Assembly: GCA_945939115.1 (NCBI GenBank)
Contig: CAMEVC010000005.1
Coordinates: 29,643 to 93,642 of the forward strand
From: an uncultured Eubacterium sp.
Lineage (GTDB): Bacteria > Bacillota > Clostridia > Lachnospirales > Lachnospiraceae
Direction of reading: 5' to 3'
Length of the DNA stretch: 64,000 nucleotides
How positions within the stretch are numbered: the first letter of the stretch is position 1; each line of letters opens with the position of its first letter. Below, one piece after another: positions 1-8,620 of the stretch. The notes beneath the pieces were generated by a model. That model did not search any database, was not told where the DNA came from, and saw only the letters and a program-made list of their open reading frames with translations. A program made the position numbers and the translations under genes.

Positions 1-1094
1 TTATAGAATTCCTTAATTCTGTCCATTCTGGCTGTCATATTATCAAAAATCATATCCACAAGCGTCAGTGCTGTCATAGCTTCCACAACAACTACAGCTC
101 TTGGCACAATCATCGGGTCATGTCTTCCTTTAATGGAAACCTCAATATCCTCCCCCTGCTTGTTGACAGTCTCCTGCAATGCACATATTGAAGGTGTAGG
201 CTTTACTGCTGCCCTGAAAATTATTTCATCCCCGTCACTGATTCCTCCCAGCACACCTCCGCTGTGATTAGTCTGCTTTGCTACATTTCCGTCCTTCATT
301 ACAAATGCATCGTTATTGTACTTTCCTGTTACTTTCGCAGCTTCAAATCCATCGCCAATCTCAAAGCCCTTAACTGCACCGATTGACATGATTGCCTTGG
401 CAAGATTTGCGTCAAGCTTCTCAAATACAGGATTGCCTACTCCTGTCATCATTCCCGTGACAACACATTCTATAACACCGCCAATAGAATCTCCTACAGC
501 CATCTTGCTCTTAGCAAACTCTTCAACTCTTGCCGCCGCATCCTTATCCGGCATATTAAATGCATTGTTCGCTCTCTGCTCAAGGTCAAACTTATTATAG
601 TCGATACCAATGCCTCCAATTTCTTTAGCATAGGCATTAACACTGATTCCAAGTTCATTAAGAATCTTCATGGCAATTGCACCTGCTGCCACTCTTCCGA
701 TAGTCTCCCTTCCTGAGCTTCTTCCTCCGCCACGATAATCCCTGAAACCATACTTCTCGTCAAATGTATAATCAGCATGACCCGGTCTGTAATAATTAGC
801 TATCTCTGAATAATCTGATGAGCGCTGGGTTTTATTATAAACTGCCATGGAAATTGGTGTTCCTGTTGTCTTTCCCTCAAACACACCAGAGAGAATATGC
901 ACTTCGTCATCTTCCTTTCTCGGTGTTGTAAACCTTGACTGTCCCGGTTTTCTTCTGTCGAGCATTGTCTGTATGTCCTCTTCACACAGGGCAATTCCTG
1001 CCGGACATCCGTCTACAACAACTCCAAGTCCCTCCCCATGGGATTCTCCCCATGTTGATATTCTGAATATATTACCAAATACTGATCCTGCCAT
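1..1094 (-). CDS. aroC: Chorismate synthase, C-terminus cut by window edge
   Basis: Converts 5-enolpyruvylshikimate 3-phosphate to chorismate, the last common step of aromatic amino acid synthesis, using reduced FMN. The frame opens at ATG 1094 behind GGAGG and reads without a stop to base 3, giving 364 codons. The N-terminus carries the family GESHG motif (residues 16-20). GRSSGRETIGR lies mid-protein, and RHDPMIVPRA near the end is the third family signature. The usual family length is 355-375 residues, so only the last few residues are missing. The next gene, dnaK, is divergent. I see no other shikimate gene in the window. The identification is firm; only the stop codon is not visible. Confidence 0.95.
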   Translation of the reverse strand, partial: MAGSVFGNIFRISTWGESHGEGLGVVVDGCPAGIALCEEDIQTMLDRRKPGQSRFTTPRKEDDEVHILSGVFEGKTTGTPISMAVYNKTQRSSDYSEIANYYRPGHADYTFDEKYGFRDYRGGGRSSGRETIGRVAAGAIAMKILNELGISVNAYAKEIGGIGIDYNKFDLEQRANNAFNMPDKDAAARVEEFAKSKMAVGDSIGGVIECVVTGMMTGVGNPVFEKLDANLAKAIMSIGAVKGFEIGDGFEAAKVTGKYNNDAFVMKDGNVAKQTNHSGGVLGGISDGDEIIFRAAVKPTPSICALQETVNKQGEDIEVSIKGRHDPMIVPRAVVVVEAMTALTLVDMIFDNMTARMDRIKEFY

Positions 1095-1140
1095 ATATTT
1101 CCCAAAGCCTCCGCTTTCCTGCTATTATTCGATGGCATAT

Positions 1141-1170
1141 ATTTTAGCATATCAAAATATACATCATCAA
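1141..1170 (-). promoter_or_regulatory. Probable sigma-A promoter of aroC
   Basis: Read on the minus strand, TTGATG (1170-1165) is followed after 18 bases by TAAAAT (1146-1141). A TG dinucleotide lies one base upstream of the -10, giving the extended -10 form. The start of transcription would fall near 1134, about 40 bases before the aroC start codon. Confidence 0.5.
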
Positions 1171-1237
1171 GCGAAACAAAGATTTATTATTTTTTTCTTT
1201 TTTTTATTTATTTATTAATAATCAAATGTTGTTTATA

Positions 1238-1246
1238 TGGTAGAAT
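1238..1246 (+). promoter_or_regulatory. Possible extended -10 promoter of dnaK
   Basis: TGG-TAGAAT matches an extended -10 element (TGn plus a -10 hexamer). No good -35 is seen at the proper distance. No CIRCE inverted repeat, the HrcA operator usually found at class I heat-shock genes, occurs between 1095 and 1298. Confidence 0.35.
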
Positions 1247-1298
1247 ACATGTATAAATATTTTCAAAGATATTTTCATGAATAGAAACGGAGTTTATT

Positions 1299-3044
1299 AT
1301 GGGAACTGTTATTGGAATTGATTTAGGTACAACTAATAGCTGTGTTGCAGTAATTGAAGGAAATACGCCTACTGTCATCACTAATAAGGAAGGATACCGC
1401 ACCACACCATCTGTTGTCGCGTTTACCAAGTCAAAAGAGCGTATAGTAGGAGATACAGCTAAGAGACAGGCTGCTGTTAACGCTGACAGAACCCTATTCT
1501 CCATTAAGAGGCACATGGGAACTGACTACAGAAAGAAAATTGACGGGAAATACTATACCCCTCAGGAGATTTCCGCATTTATACTTATGAAACTAAAAGA
1601 AGATGCAGAAAGCTTTTTAGGTCAGCCCGTTACTGATGCAGTTGTAACTGTACCAGCCTATTTCAGTGATGCCCAGAGACAGGCAACCAAGGATGCCGGC
1701 AAGATTGCCGGACTTAATATTCTAAGAATAATTAACGAGCCTACTTCTGCTGCCCTTGCATATGGTCTTGATAACGGAGCAGCCCAGAAGGTTCTCGTAT
1801 ACGACCTCGGCGGTGGAACATTTGATGTATCAGTTATTGATATAGGTGACAATGTAATTGAGGTTCTTGCCACCTCAGGCGATAACCATCTTGGGGGCGA
1901 TGACTTTGATGAACGCATTGTGAATTATCTGGTGGCACAGTATAAGGAAAATGAAGGTATCAACCTTGCAAAAGATGCTTCTGCAATGCAGCGGCTCCGT
2001 GAAGAGGCTGAAAAAGCCAAGAAAGAGCTTTCATCCTCTTTAAGCACTAATATCAACCTTCCTTTTATTGCCATGTCAAAGGACGGTCCTCATCATCTTG
2101 ACATTAATCTCACAAGGCAGACCTTTAATGAACTAACATCTGATCTTGTTGAGAGAACTGTAACTCCGGTAGAGAATGCTTTAAGAGACGCCGGTCTTAC
2201 AAAATCCCAGATAGGTATGGTTCTGTTAGTCGGCGGTTCCACAAGAATTCCGGCAGTTCAGGACAAGGTCAGACAACTGATGGGAAAAGAACCGTCAAGA
2301 AACCTTAATCCGGACGAATGTGTTGCCCTTGGTGCGGCTGTGCAGGGTGGAAAGCTCGGCAACCAGCTTGTTCCCGGTTCTGCTGCCTCTGAGATTATCC
2401 TTATGGATGTAACTCCGCTCTCTCTTTCTATTGAAACAATGGGAGGAATTGCAAGCAGACTTATCGAGAGAAACACAACCATACCTACCAGACACAGCCA
2501 GATATTCACTACTGCAGGAAACTTCCAGACCTCAGTTGATATCAAAGTATTCCAGGGTGAACGCAAATTCACAAGAGACAACAAGCTGTTGGGAAATTTT
2601 CGTCTTAACGGTATCAAGCGTGCCCCGGCTGGTGTTCCACAGATAGAGGTAACATTTGACATTGATGTTAACGGCATTGTAAATGTCTCCGCCAAGGATT
2701 TAGGAACCGGAAGAGAACAGAGCATCACAATTACTTCCAGCTCTAATATGACCGAGGATGAAATAGCAAAAGCTCGCTGGGAGGCTGAAATCTATGGCAA
2801 ACAGGACGCTGCCTACCAGGAGCTTCTGGATATCCGTGATGAAGCCATTAAAACTCTTAACGAATCCAACAATGCTCTGGCCGCTCACAAGAATGACTGG
2901 CCTAAGGATAAGAAAAAGACAGCCAAAGCGCAGATTGCCCGACTAGGCAAGCTTATCTCCAAGGCAGCTCCCGATAAGATGACTGAGCAGAAAGCTACAG
3001 AAATACAAAACGCTGCTGAGGAACTTAAGCAGACAATAGGATAA
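1299..3044 (+). CDS. dnaK: Hsp70 chaperone DnaK, short stand-alone copy
   Basis: ATP-driven Hsp70 chaperone of the cytoplasm. All nucleotide-binding landmarks are present: [13 protein letters not shown] at the N-terminus, [11 protein letters not shown] near residue 168, and [13 protein letters not shown] near 310. A substrate-binding beta domain follows. At 581 residues it is shorter than the usual 605-640 because the C-terminal helical lid is cut down and the acidic tail is missing; the protein ends ELKQTIG. grpE, dnaJ and hrcA are not adjacent, and no CIRCE operator is seen. It may therefore be a second, specialised Hsp70 rather than the main heat-shock DnaK; that is inference. CGGAG precedes the ATG. 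It converges on the DMT exporter gene with only 5 bases between the stop codons. Confidence 0.93.
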   Translation: MGTVIGIDLGTTNSCVAVIEGNTPTVITNKEGYRTTPSVVAFTKSKERIVGDTAKRQAAVNADRTLFSIKRHMGTDYRKKIDGKYYTPQEISAFILMKLKEDAESFLGQPVTDAVVTVPAYFSDAQRQATKDAGKIAGLNILRIINEPTSAALAYGLDNGAAQKVLVYDLGGGTFDVSVIDIGDNVIEVLATSGDNHLGGDDFDERIVNYLVAQYKENEGINLAKDASAMQRLREEAEKAKKELSSSLSTNINLPFIAMSKDGPHHLDINLTRQTFNELTSDLVERTVTPVENALRDAGLTKSQIGMVLLVGGSTRIPAVQDKVRQLMGKEPSRNLNPDECVALGAAVQGGKLGNQLVPGSAASEIILMDVTPLSLSIETMGGIASRLIERNTTIPTRHSQIFTTAGNFQTSVDIKVFQGERKFTRDNKLLGNFRLNGIKRAPAGVPQIEVTFDIDVNGIVNVSAKDLGTGREQSITITSSSNMTEDEIAKARWEAEIYGKQDAAYQELLDIRDEAIKTLNESNNALAAHKNDWPKDKKKTAKAQIARLGKLISKAAPDKMTEQKATEIQNAAEELKQTIG

Positions 3045-3049
3045 TAATT

Positions 3050-3994
3050 TTATTCCTTTTTAGCTTTTACATTGACGATAAGTATTCCAATGCACACAAG
3101 CACTAACGCAATCAGCGCGTTAACCCCAAGTTCCCTTCCGCCTTCTCCAAGCCACCATGCTGAGAGAAGCACTCCGAATACAGGATTGGTAAAACCGAAT
3201 ATTGCCACTTTAGAAACAGGATTATGTTTAAGGAGTATTCCCCAAAGTGAGTAGGCAACTGCGGATATACATGCAAGATATATAAGCATCAGGACTGAAT
3301 TTACTGAAATGTGTGTTATGCGTCCGCCGAGAGCATAACCCATGATTATCATAACAATACCGCCGAATATAAACTGGTATCCGCTTAACATAACAGGATT
3401 ATCCTTCTTAGAATAATTCTTCATAAGGCATGAAGAGAATGCATATGACAGCGCACACAGGAAGAGACTTCCATCTCCCATCAGACTCAGATTCATATCT
3501 ATTTTCTGACCGTTCATACTCACGACAATAACACCGGCAAAGCCTATTATGCAGCCTGCCAGCTTTTTTAAGTTAAGCTTTTCCTGACGGAATATAAGTG
3601 CTGATACCAATATTACAAAAAACGTATTAGAGCCGTTAATTATTGATGCCTTAACTCCACTGTTATGGGCTAATCCAATATAAAAGAAAATATACTGCAA
3701 TATTGTCTGAAACAATGACAATTTCACAATATTAAATGCTGAACTTTTTGTTGGTAATAACATTTTCCGGTTAAGCATACTTCCAATTAGGATTGTGAGT
3801 ATTCCTGCCAGCACGAATCTGGTTCCCGCAAAAAGCACCTGTGTCCACGTCTGATGTGATGGTATCTTAAACAATGCATATCCAATCTTGATACAAGGTG
3901 AGGCACTTCCCCACAGAAATGTACACACAAGTGCAAGGGCACATACCACCCATGTTTTCTGTAAATAATCTTTTTTATTACTTGCTTCTGTCAT
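3050..3994 (-). CDS. DMT-family (EamA) transporter
   Basis: A 314-residue integral membrane protein with about ten hydrophobic segments arranged as two EamA repeats, as in drug/metabolite transporters. An early FLWGSASPCIKIGY segment is typical of the first EamA helix, and a SVAYSLWGILLKHNPVSK-like stretch marks the second repeat. It probably exports or exchanges a small metabolite across the cytoplasmic membrane, but the substrate cannot be read from sequence. The start is ATG 3994 with AGGAGA nine bases upstream. It is convergent with dnaK. Upstream lie 129 bases and then spoVAF on the same strand, so it may be read as part of a spoVAF transcript. Confidence 0.85.
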   Translation of the reverse strand: MTEASNKKDYLQKTWVVCALALVCTFLWGSASPCIKIGYALFKIPSHQTWTQVLFAGTRFVLAGILTILIGSMLNRKMLLPTKSSAFNIVKLSLFQTILQYIFFYIGLAHNSGVKASIINGSNTFFVILVSALIFRQEKLNLKKLAGCIIGFAGVIVVSMNGQKIDMNLSLMGDGSLFLCALSYAFSSCLMKNYSKKDNPVMLSGYQFIFGGIVMIIMGYALGGRITHISVNSVLMLIYLACISAVAYSLWGILLKHNPVSKVAIFGFTNPVFGVLLSAWWLGEGGRELGVNALIALVLVCIGILIVNVKAKKE

Positions 3995-4123
3995 TTTATT
4001 TATTTCTCCTGTTAAATCTTTTTATACTTCAAACTTACAGTCAGCAGTTTCAATGGTTGACGGTCTGTGTGAATAATATAAAGCATTATAACATCTGGGC
4101 TTTAATTAGCAACATTTGTCTGT

Positions 4124-5536
4124 TTATTTCTTAATATAATGAGGCAGCCTTACTCTTAACACCTTACGTTTAAGCATTTCCCAGTCAAAGGGCACAATCG
4201 GATAAATATAGCTTTTCCCGGATATAGTTCTGTTAAAGCACACCATGCAAATTGCAAATATAAATCCAGCCAGCAGACCGAATGCACCAAAAAACTGTAC
4301 CAGAACAAGATTTACAATTCTTATTAATTTCAGCGCATATCCCATCTCGAAGCTTGCCTGGGAATAGGTTCCGAGAGTGACAACCGCCATATACAATAAC
4401 GACTCAGAATTAAACCATCCGGATTCTACAGCGTATTCACCAACTACAATACCGGCAAGAATACTCAAAGGCGTTGACAGCATACTAGGTGTATTGACCG
4501 CCGCAAGTTTCAGTCCATCCACTGCAAGTTCCAGAATAAAGAGCTGAAGAATTACAGGAACAGTAATATCTTCTGTTATCGTTATGAATTCAAGCCATTC
4601 CGGAACCCACTGTGGATTACTCTGCAAAAGAAGCCATACAGGTGTGAGAAATACAGTAAGAATTGTGAAAAAAAATCTTGAAATTCTGATATAAGTTCCT
4701 ATCATTGGAGCGAAATTAAAATCATCTGCCTCTTCAATTACATCAAATATACTGGTAGGAATAATCATTACCGCAGGTGATGTATCTACCATAATGACAA
4801 TATTTCCATCAAGAACAGCGGCTGCTGCTGTATCCGGCCTCTCAGAATATTTGTATTTAGGAAATGGATTAATCCACTTACCTCTGAACATACACTCTGC
4901 AAGGCTTTCAATATTCATTGTCAGAGCTTCCACCTCTATATGTTCTATATAATATTCTATCTGGTCAAGAAGCTTCTTATCCACTTTATCATCTATATAG
5001 CACACCGCCACATCAGTCTTTGAACGCCTTCCAACCTGAAACATCTCCATGGAGAACTTATCATCCCTTATCCTTCTTCTAAGAAGCGCCGCATTACTCA
5101 CAAGAGTTTCAACAAATCCATCCCTTGGTCCGCGGAGTACTTTATCCTTCCATGGCTCTGTCACAGAGCGCATGGGATATGTCCGGCAGTCAATAAGTAT
5201 ACATTCATCAAATCCATCCACAAGCATCACTGACTGTCCCGAAAGAAACGCTTTCTCCACCTCATCAAAATGTCCGTTTTTTTCAATTTCTGTATAAGGC
5301 ATTCCCTTCTGTAAAAATGTATCAATATCTTTCATGTCCGATTCTTTCAAGGAATAGAAAAACTGCATCAGCTTCTCCACCATATCCTCCTGAACGAATC
5401 CATCTATAAAATAGAACGCAGCACGCTTTCCCCCTATTTCAATTTCTCTTGTCAGCATATCAAAATTCTTATCAACTCTCAGCTTCTCATTCATCATACG
5501 GACATTCATATCCAGACTACTTGAAAAATCTCCCAC
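4124..5536 (-). CDS. spoVAF: SpoVAF-like GerA-family spore germination protein
   Basis: A 470-residue protein of the GerA/SpoVAF family, membrane proteins of the spore inner membrane involved in germination. The N-terminal half is soluble and holds the family region YPMRSVTEPWKDKVLRGPRD; the C-terminal half has several membrane helices starting near residue 290. The length is close to the roughly 490 residues of the Bacillus protein. The start is GTG 5536 behind AGAGGAG; no better ATG lies nearby. In Bacillus this gene closes the spoVA operon, but here no other spoVA gene is adjacent, so the locus is either rearranged or an orphan. A large palindromic element lies just upstream. The family assignment is firm. 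SpoVAF rather than a GerA germinant-receptor A subunit is favoured by the LRGPRDGFVETLV region. Confidence 0.85.
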   Translation of the reverse strand: MGDFSSSLDMNVRMMNEKLRVDKNFDMLTREIEIGGKRAAFYFIDGFVQEDMVEKLMQFFYSLKESDMKDIDTFLQKGMPYTEIEKNGHFDEVEKAFLSGQSVMLVDGFDECILIDCRTYPMRSVTEPWKDKVLRGPRDGFVETLVSNAALLRRRIRDDKFSMEMFQVGRRSKTDVAVCYIDDKVDKKLLDQIEYYIEHIEVEALTMNIESLAECMFRGKWINPFPKYKYSERPDTAAAAVLDGNIVIMVDTSPAVMIIPTSIFDVIEEADDFNFAPMIGTYIRISRFFFTILTVFLTPVWLLLQSNPQWVPEWLEFITITEDITVPVILQLFILELAVDGLKLAAVNTPSMLSTPLSILAGIVVGEYAVESGWFNSESLLYMAVVTLGTYSQASFEMGYALKLIRIVNLVLVQFFGAFGLLAGFIFAICMVCFNRTISGKSYIYPIVPFDWEMLKRKVLRVRLPHYIKK

Positions 5537-5666
5537 TGTGTATCTCCTCTCTGATATTTTGTATTGCCAAAGGGTAACTTATTCCATCAGCGCATAATAA
5601 TAGGCAGGACTTACGCCCTGCCCATATCATACCCTGATTAACCGATTTTATTCTTAACATAAACTT

Positions 5667-5908
5667 TGCATTTTAGTTAATTTCTGTGCTGCCTGCCACC
5701 TACGGCACACACTCGATTTTTGATGAACCGTGTGGGAGTAAATGCTGCCATCTGAAAAAGTTCAGTGAGGGAAATCTCGTTCAAGCTATGCGCGTTTGAT
5801 TTCCCTCACTGTAATAAACTATGCAGATGGCAGCATTTACTCCCACTAGGTGAAGAAATTATGAGAGTGTGTGCCGTAGGTGGCAGGCAACACTGAAATT
5901 AAAATGCA
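5667..5908. repeat. 242-base palindromic element with three nested perfect helices
   Basis: Fills most of the 384-base gap between cysK and spoVAF. Outer arms 5667-5714 and 5865-5908 pair over a perfect 25-base core (5690-5714 with 5865-5889), then imperfectly to the ends. Middle arms 5732-5754 and 5824-5846 pair perfectly over 23 bases. Inner arms 5763-5776 and 5798-5811 pair over 14 bases around a 21-base loop. The spacers between helices (17/18 and 8/12 bases) do not pair, so the helices are separated by internal loops. There is no coding frame of note and no clear target-site duplication. It ends 12 bases from the cysK stop. A smaller hairpin (5603-5622, GGCAGG/CCTGCC) lies between it and spoVAF. 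It could be a MITE-like non-autonomous element, a structured RNA, or a cysK terminator region; the first is favoured. Confidence 0.85.
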
Positions 5909-5920
5909 TAGTCCTAGCTA

Positions 5921-6853
5921 TCAATTTTCAAATAGCGATGTAGAATAATACCTGTCACCGCTGTCCGGGAGAAGTGCCACAATGGTCTTTCCTTTATTCT
6001 CCGGGTTCTTTGCCCACTCAACTGCCGCAAATAGTGCCGCACCTGCCGAGATACCAACCTGTATTCCCTCTGTGTGCGATATAAGCTTCGCATATCTGAA
6101 TGCCTCTTCATTCTCCACTGCCACAACCTTGTCATATATTTTAGTATTGAGAATTTCAGGAACAAATCCGGCTCCGATTCCCTGAATCTTATGCGGTCCC
6201 GGCTTACCCTGTGAAAGTACCGGTGAACCTGCCGGCTCCACAGCAATGATTTCAATCTTGTCATTCCGAGACTTAAGGTACTCACCCACGCCTGTGATTG
6301 TTCCGCCTGTTCCTACACCTGCAACAAATGCATCAACCTCTCCGTCCGTATCATTCCATATTTCCGGCCCTGTTGTTCTTCTGTGTGCTTCCGGATTAGC
6401 CGGATTGACAAACTGCCCTGCAATCATGCTTCCGGGAATCTCTTTCTTTAACTCCTCAGCTTTGGCTATTGCACCTGTCATTCCCTTGTATCCCGGTGTA
6501 AGTACAATCTCTGCTCCATATGCTTTGATAATATTCCTTCTCTCAACACTCATTGTCTCTGGCAGAACTATTATTGTCCTATATCCCTTGGCTGTTGCAA
6601 TGGCAGCAAGCCCAATTCCTGTGTTGCCTGATGTTGGCTCAATTATCGTTGCTCCGGGTTTTAATATTCCCTTCTCCTCAGCATCCTCAATCATAGCTTT
6701 CGCTACTCTGTCCTTTACACTCCCTGTTGCATTAAAATATTCCAGCTTAACCAGTACTCTGGCCTCAAGCCCTAGATTTTTCTCAATATGCCCCACCTCA
6801 ACAAGTGGTGTATTTCCTATTAAGTCTGCCGCTGATTTATATATTCTTCCCAT
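5921..6853 (-). CDS. cysK: Cysteine synthase A (O-acetylserine sulfhydrylase)
   Basis: PLP enzyme that makes L-cysteine from O-acetylserine and sulfide. The PLP lysine sits in ATGSVKDR, the phosphate/substrate loop is EPTSGNTGIGLA, and the glycine-rich PLP phosphate site is GVGTGGTITGVG; all are intact. Length is 310 residues, normal for CysK. A longer frame opens at ATG 6865, but GGAGGG overlaps that codon and lies just before ATG 6853 (protein MGRIYK...), so 6853 is taken as the start. It has its own promoter with an operator-like palindrome (6938-6987). The heme operon upstream has no visible terminator, so read-through is also possible. The palindromic element follows 12 bases after the stop. 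Confidence 0.95.
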   Translation of the reverse strand: MGRIYKSAADLIGNTPLVEVGHIEKNLGLEARVLVKLEYFNATGSVKDRVAKAMIEDAEEKGILKPGATIIEPTSGNTGIGLAAIATAKGYRTIIVLPETMSVERRNIIKAYGAEIVLTPGYKGMTGAIAKAEELKKEIPGSMIAGQFVNPANPEAHRRTTGPEIWNDTDGEVDAFVAGVGTGGTITGVGEYLKSRNDKIEIIAVEPAGSPVLSQGKPGPHKIQGIGAGFVPEILNTKIYDKVVAVENEEAFRYAKLISHTEGIQVGISAGAALFAAVEWAKNPENKGKTIVALLPDSGDRYYSTSLFEN

Positions 6854-6937
6854 ACTGCCCTCCATTCAAAACTATTATTCCACTGTTTTTAATAAATATA
6901 AGACATTTTGTTGTATATAAACGCCTTACCTTTCATT

Positions 6938-6987
6938 AACATAGTATGTTTGTATGTTATTATAGCCCAGTAAATTATATTTGTACA
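6938..6987 (-). promoter_or_regulatory. cysK promoter with operator-like palindrome
   Basis: On the minus strand TGTACA (6987-6982), a 17-base spacer and TATAAT (6964-6959) form a good sigma-A promoter. Just downstream, over the expected transcription start, lies the perfect palindrome AACATA-C-TATGTT (6950-6938). It is preceded by a second AACATAC, so AACATAC occurs twice ten bases apart. The position fits a repressor operator. In Firmicutes cysK is often controlled by the Rrf2-type repressor CymR, but I cannot assign this site to it. Confidence 0.6.
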
Positions 6988-6995
6988 GTACTTTT

Positions 6996-7721
6996 TTATA
7001 AATTTTTTATCACACTACACAACCCCTTAAATGTATGCTCTCCCGCTTCAACAATTCTGTCCTCACTAACCCCGCATTCTATAAGCCTTTTGGTGCATGA
7101 CGGACCAATACTGAACACTCTTATATCACTGAGAATGTCAATCAGCCACTTAATTCTCTCGCCACTGCTGCCACTTGTAACTGCTATCCCTGACACATCA
7201 GCAAATTTACCGCTCTTTGCAGCATTCCCATACTCTGAAAATGTATCTGTGCATTGATTTTCATACACAGGAACCTTCACAAAATCCCCATATCCTTCAA
7301 ATTCTTTTTCCAACGAACCACCAGTCATCTTTGCACACAGATATACAACCTTACCTGTACACATTTCCCGAAGCTTCTTCCCAAGTGCCTCTCCTGTTGC
7401 AATCTCTGACAGGAGAGGCACTTCAATCCCAGACTGTTCCAGTTTTTTTGCAGTACTTCCTCCAACTGCAGCCACCTTAGTATCTGCAGCTACCTGACCG
7501 GAATTATCCAAAAATCCTGTCACCGCATTTTTACTTGTAAACACAAGCCACTCTGCTCCCGATATTTTCTCATAAAGATTATCTGTTTTAATTGTATATA
7601 TTTTCCCTGTTACTATCTCAATGCAGGAAAACCCTTCCTCTGTCAGATAATCTGCAAAGGAAGGGCTGTTATTATTACTTTTTATACATGTACATATGAT
7701 TTTACCCTTCAAATGTATCAC
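6996..7721 (-). CDS. hemD: Uroporphyrinogen-III synthase
   Basis: Closes hydroxymethylbilane with inversion of ring D to give uroporphyrinogen III, the branch point to heme, siroheme and cobalamin. A 241-residue HEM4-family protein with the typical weak conservation. Recognisable stretches are WLVFTSKNAV near residue 60, VAAVGGSTAKKLE near 85, and GIAVTSGSSGERI near 180, the two-domain pattern of the family. The start is GTG 7721, overlapping the hemC stop by 4 bases, which implies coupled translation. Last gene of hemB-hemL-hemA-hemC-hemD. No hemE, siroheme or cobalamin gene follows; cysK comes next. Confidence 0.88.
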   Translation of the reverse strand: MIHLKGKIICTCIKSNNNSPSFADYLTEEGFSCIEIVTGKIYTIKTDNLYEKISGAEWLVFTSKNAVTGFLDNSGQVAADTKVAAVGGSTAKKLEQSGIEVPLLSEIATGEALGKKLREMCTGKVVYLCAKMTGGSLEKEFEGYGDFVKVPVYENQCTDTFSEYGNAAKSGKFADVSGIAVTSGSSGERIKWLIDILSDIRVFSIGPSCTKRLIECGVSEDRIVEAGEHTFKGLCSVIKNL

Positions 7722-8605
7722 TCCAATCCCAGCATACGCGCTGCCTCATGACCTACTGCCTCCGGCTCAGTACCTGTAACCTCAATTCTTAATAGTCTTG
7801 TACAATCCTCATTGCCATAAAGGGCTGTCATATGCAAATCACCATTGTCTTTAGTAGTGCAGTATGCCCCTACCGGCATATGGCATCCCCCTCCTGCTGC
7901 CATAAGAAATGTTCTCTCGGCTTTAGCCTCTCTGTCCGAATTATAATCTGACAATGAATTAATCTTTTCAAGCAGTTCCTTATCCTCTTCCAGAACTTCG
8001 ATTGCAAGCACACCCTGTGCCGGTGCAGGAATAACCATTTCAGGGTCAAGATACTGCGTTATCTCGTTTTCACGGCCAAGTCTTTTCATACCTGCTGCTG
8101 CAAGTACTATACCGTCAAGTCTCTGCTCCTCATCATGTAACTTATTTATTCTTGTATCGACATTTCCTCTGATGGCTGTAAACTGGATATCCTGCCTTAT
8201 CATGGCAAGCTGGCATGCCCTTCTGAGACTCCCCGTTCCCAGTATTGCACCTGCAGGAAGCGCCTCAAAGCTGTCCGATGATTTTAATACAAGTACATCC
8301 CGGCAATCCTCTCTTTTCCATGCCTTTGCAAAGGTTAAGCCGGCCGGCATCTCCCCCGGCATATCCTTCATACTGTGTACGGCCATGTTAATTTCCCCGC
8401 TGAGAAGCTCCTCCTCAATCTCCCTGACAAACAACCCCTTACTTCCTATAGCCGCAAGCGGTCTGTCTGTAATCTTATCTCCTGTCGTACTGATAATTAC
8501 CAGTTCAAATGTATCCTCCGGGAAACTTTCTTCCAGTCTTTTCCTGACATACTCTGACTGCGCCAGTGCAAGCTTTGAACCTCTGGTACCAATCTTATAA
8601 TGCAT
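7718..8605 (-). CDS. hemC: Porphobilinogen deaminase (hydroxymethylbilane synthase)
   Basis: Polymerises four porphobilinogens into hydroxymethylbilane using a covalently bound dipyrromethane cofactor. The cofactor cysteine is in GGGCHMPVGA near residue 240. N-terminal KIGTRGSKLALAQ-type and GSLRRACQL sequences are the family hallmarks. The catalytic aspartate region VHSMKDMPGE is intact. Length 295 residues, slightly short but within family range. AGGAGGGG precedes ATG 8605. hemA ends 15 bases upstream and hemD overlaps its stop by 4 bases. Confidence 0.96.
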   Translation of the reverse strand: MHYKIGTRGSKLALAQSEYVRKRLEESFPEDTFELVIISTTGDKITDRPLAAIGSKGLFVREIEEELLSGEINMAVHSMKDMPGEMPAGLTFAKAWKREDCRDVLVLKSSDSFEALPAGAILGTGSLRRACQLAMIRQDIQFTAIRGNVDTRINKLHDEEQRLDGIVLAAAGMKRLGRENEITQYLDPEMVIPAPAQGVLAIEVLEEDKELLEKINSLSDYNSDREAKAERTFLMAAGGGCHMPVGAYCTTKDNGDLHMTALYGNEDCTRLLRIEVTGTEPEAVGHEAARMLGLE

Positions 8606-8620
8606 AGCCCCTCCTTGTTT

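Noticed and set aside
316..600. Plus-strand open frame of 94 codons at the left end
   Set aside because: It is antisense to aroC, has no ribosome site and low-complexity composition; a shadow of the real gene.
1095..1298. CIRCE heat-shock operator before dnaK
   Set aside because: No TTAGCACTC/GAGTGCTAA pair or close variant is present.
6246..6920. Plus-strand open frame of 224 codons
   Set aside because: It is fully antisense to cysK, whose motifs are complete; no ribosome site.
6854..6995. T-box or SAM riboswitch before cysK
   Set aside because: No AGGGTGG-type T-box core or SAM aptamer motif; a plain promoter with palindrome explains the region.
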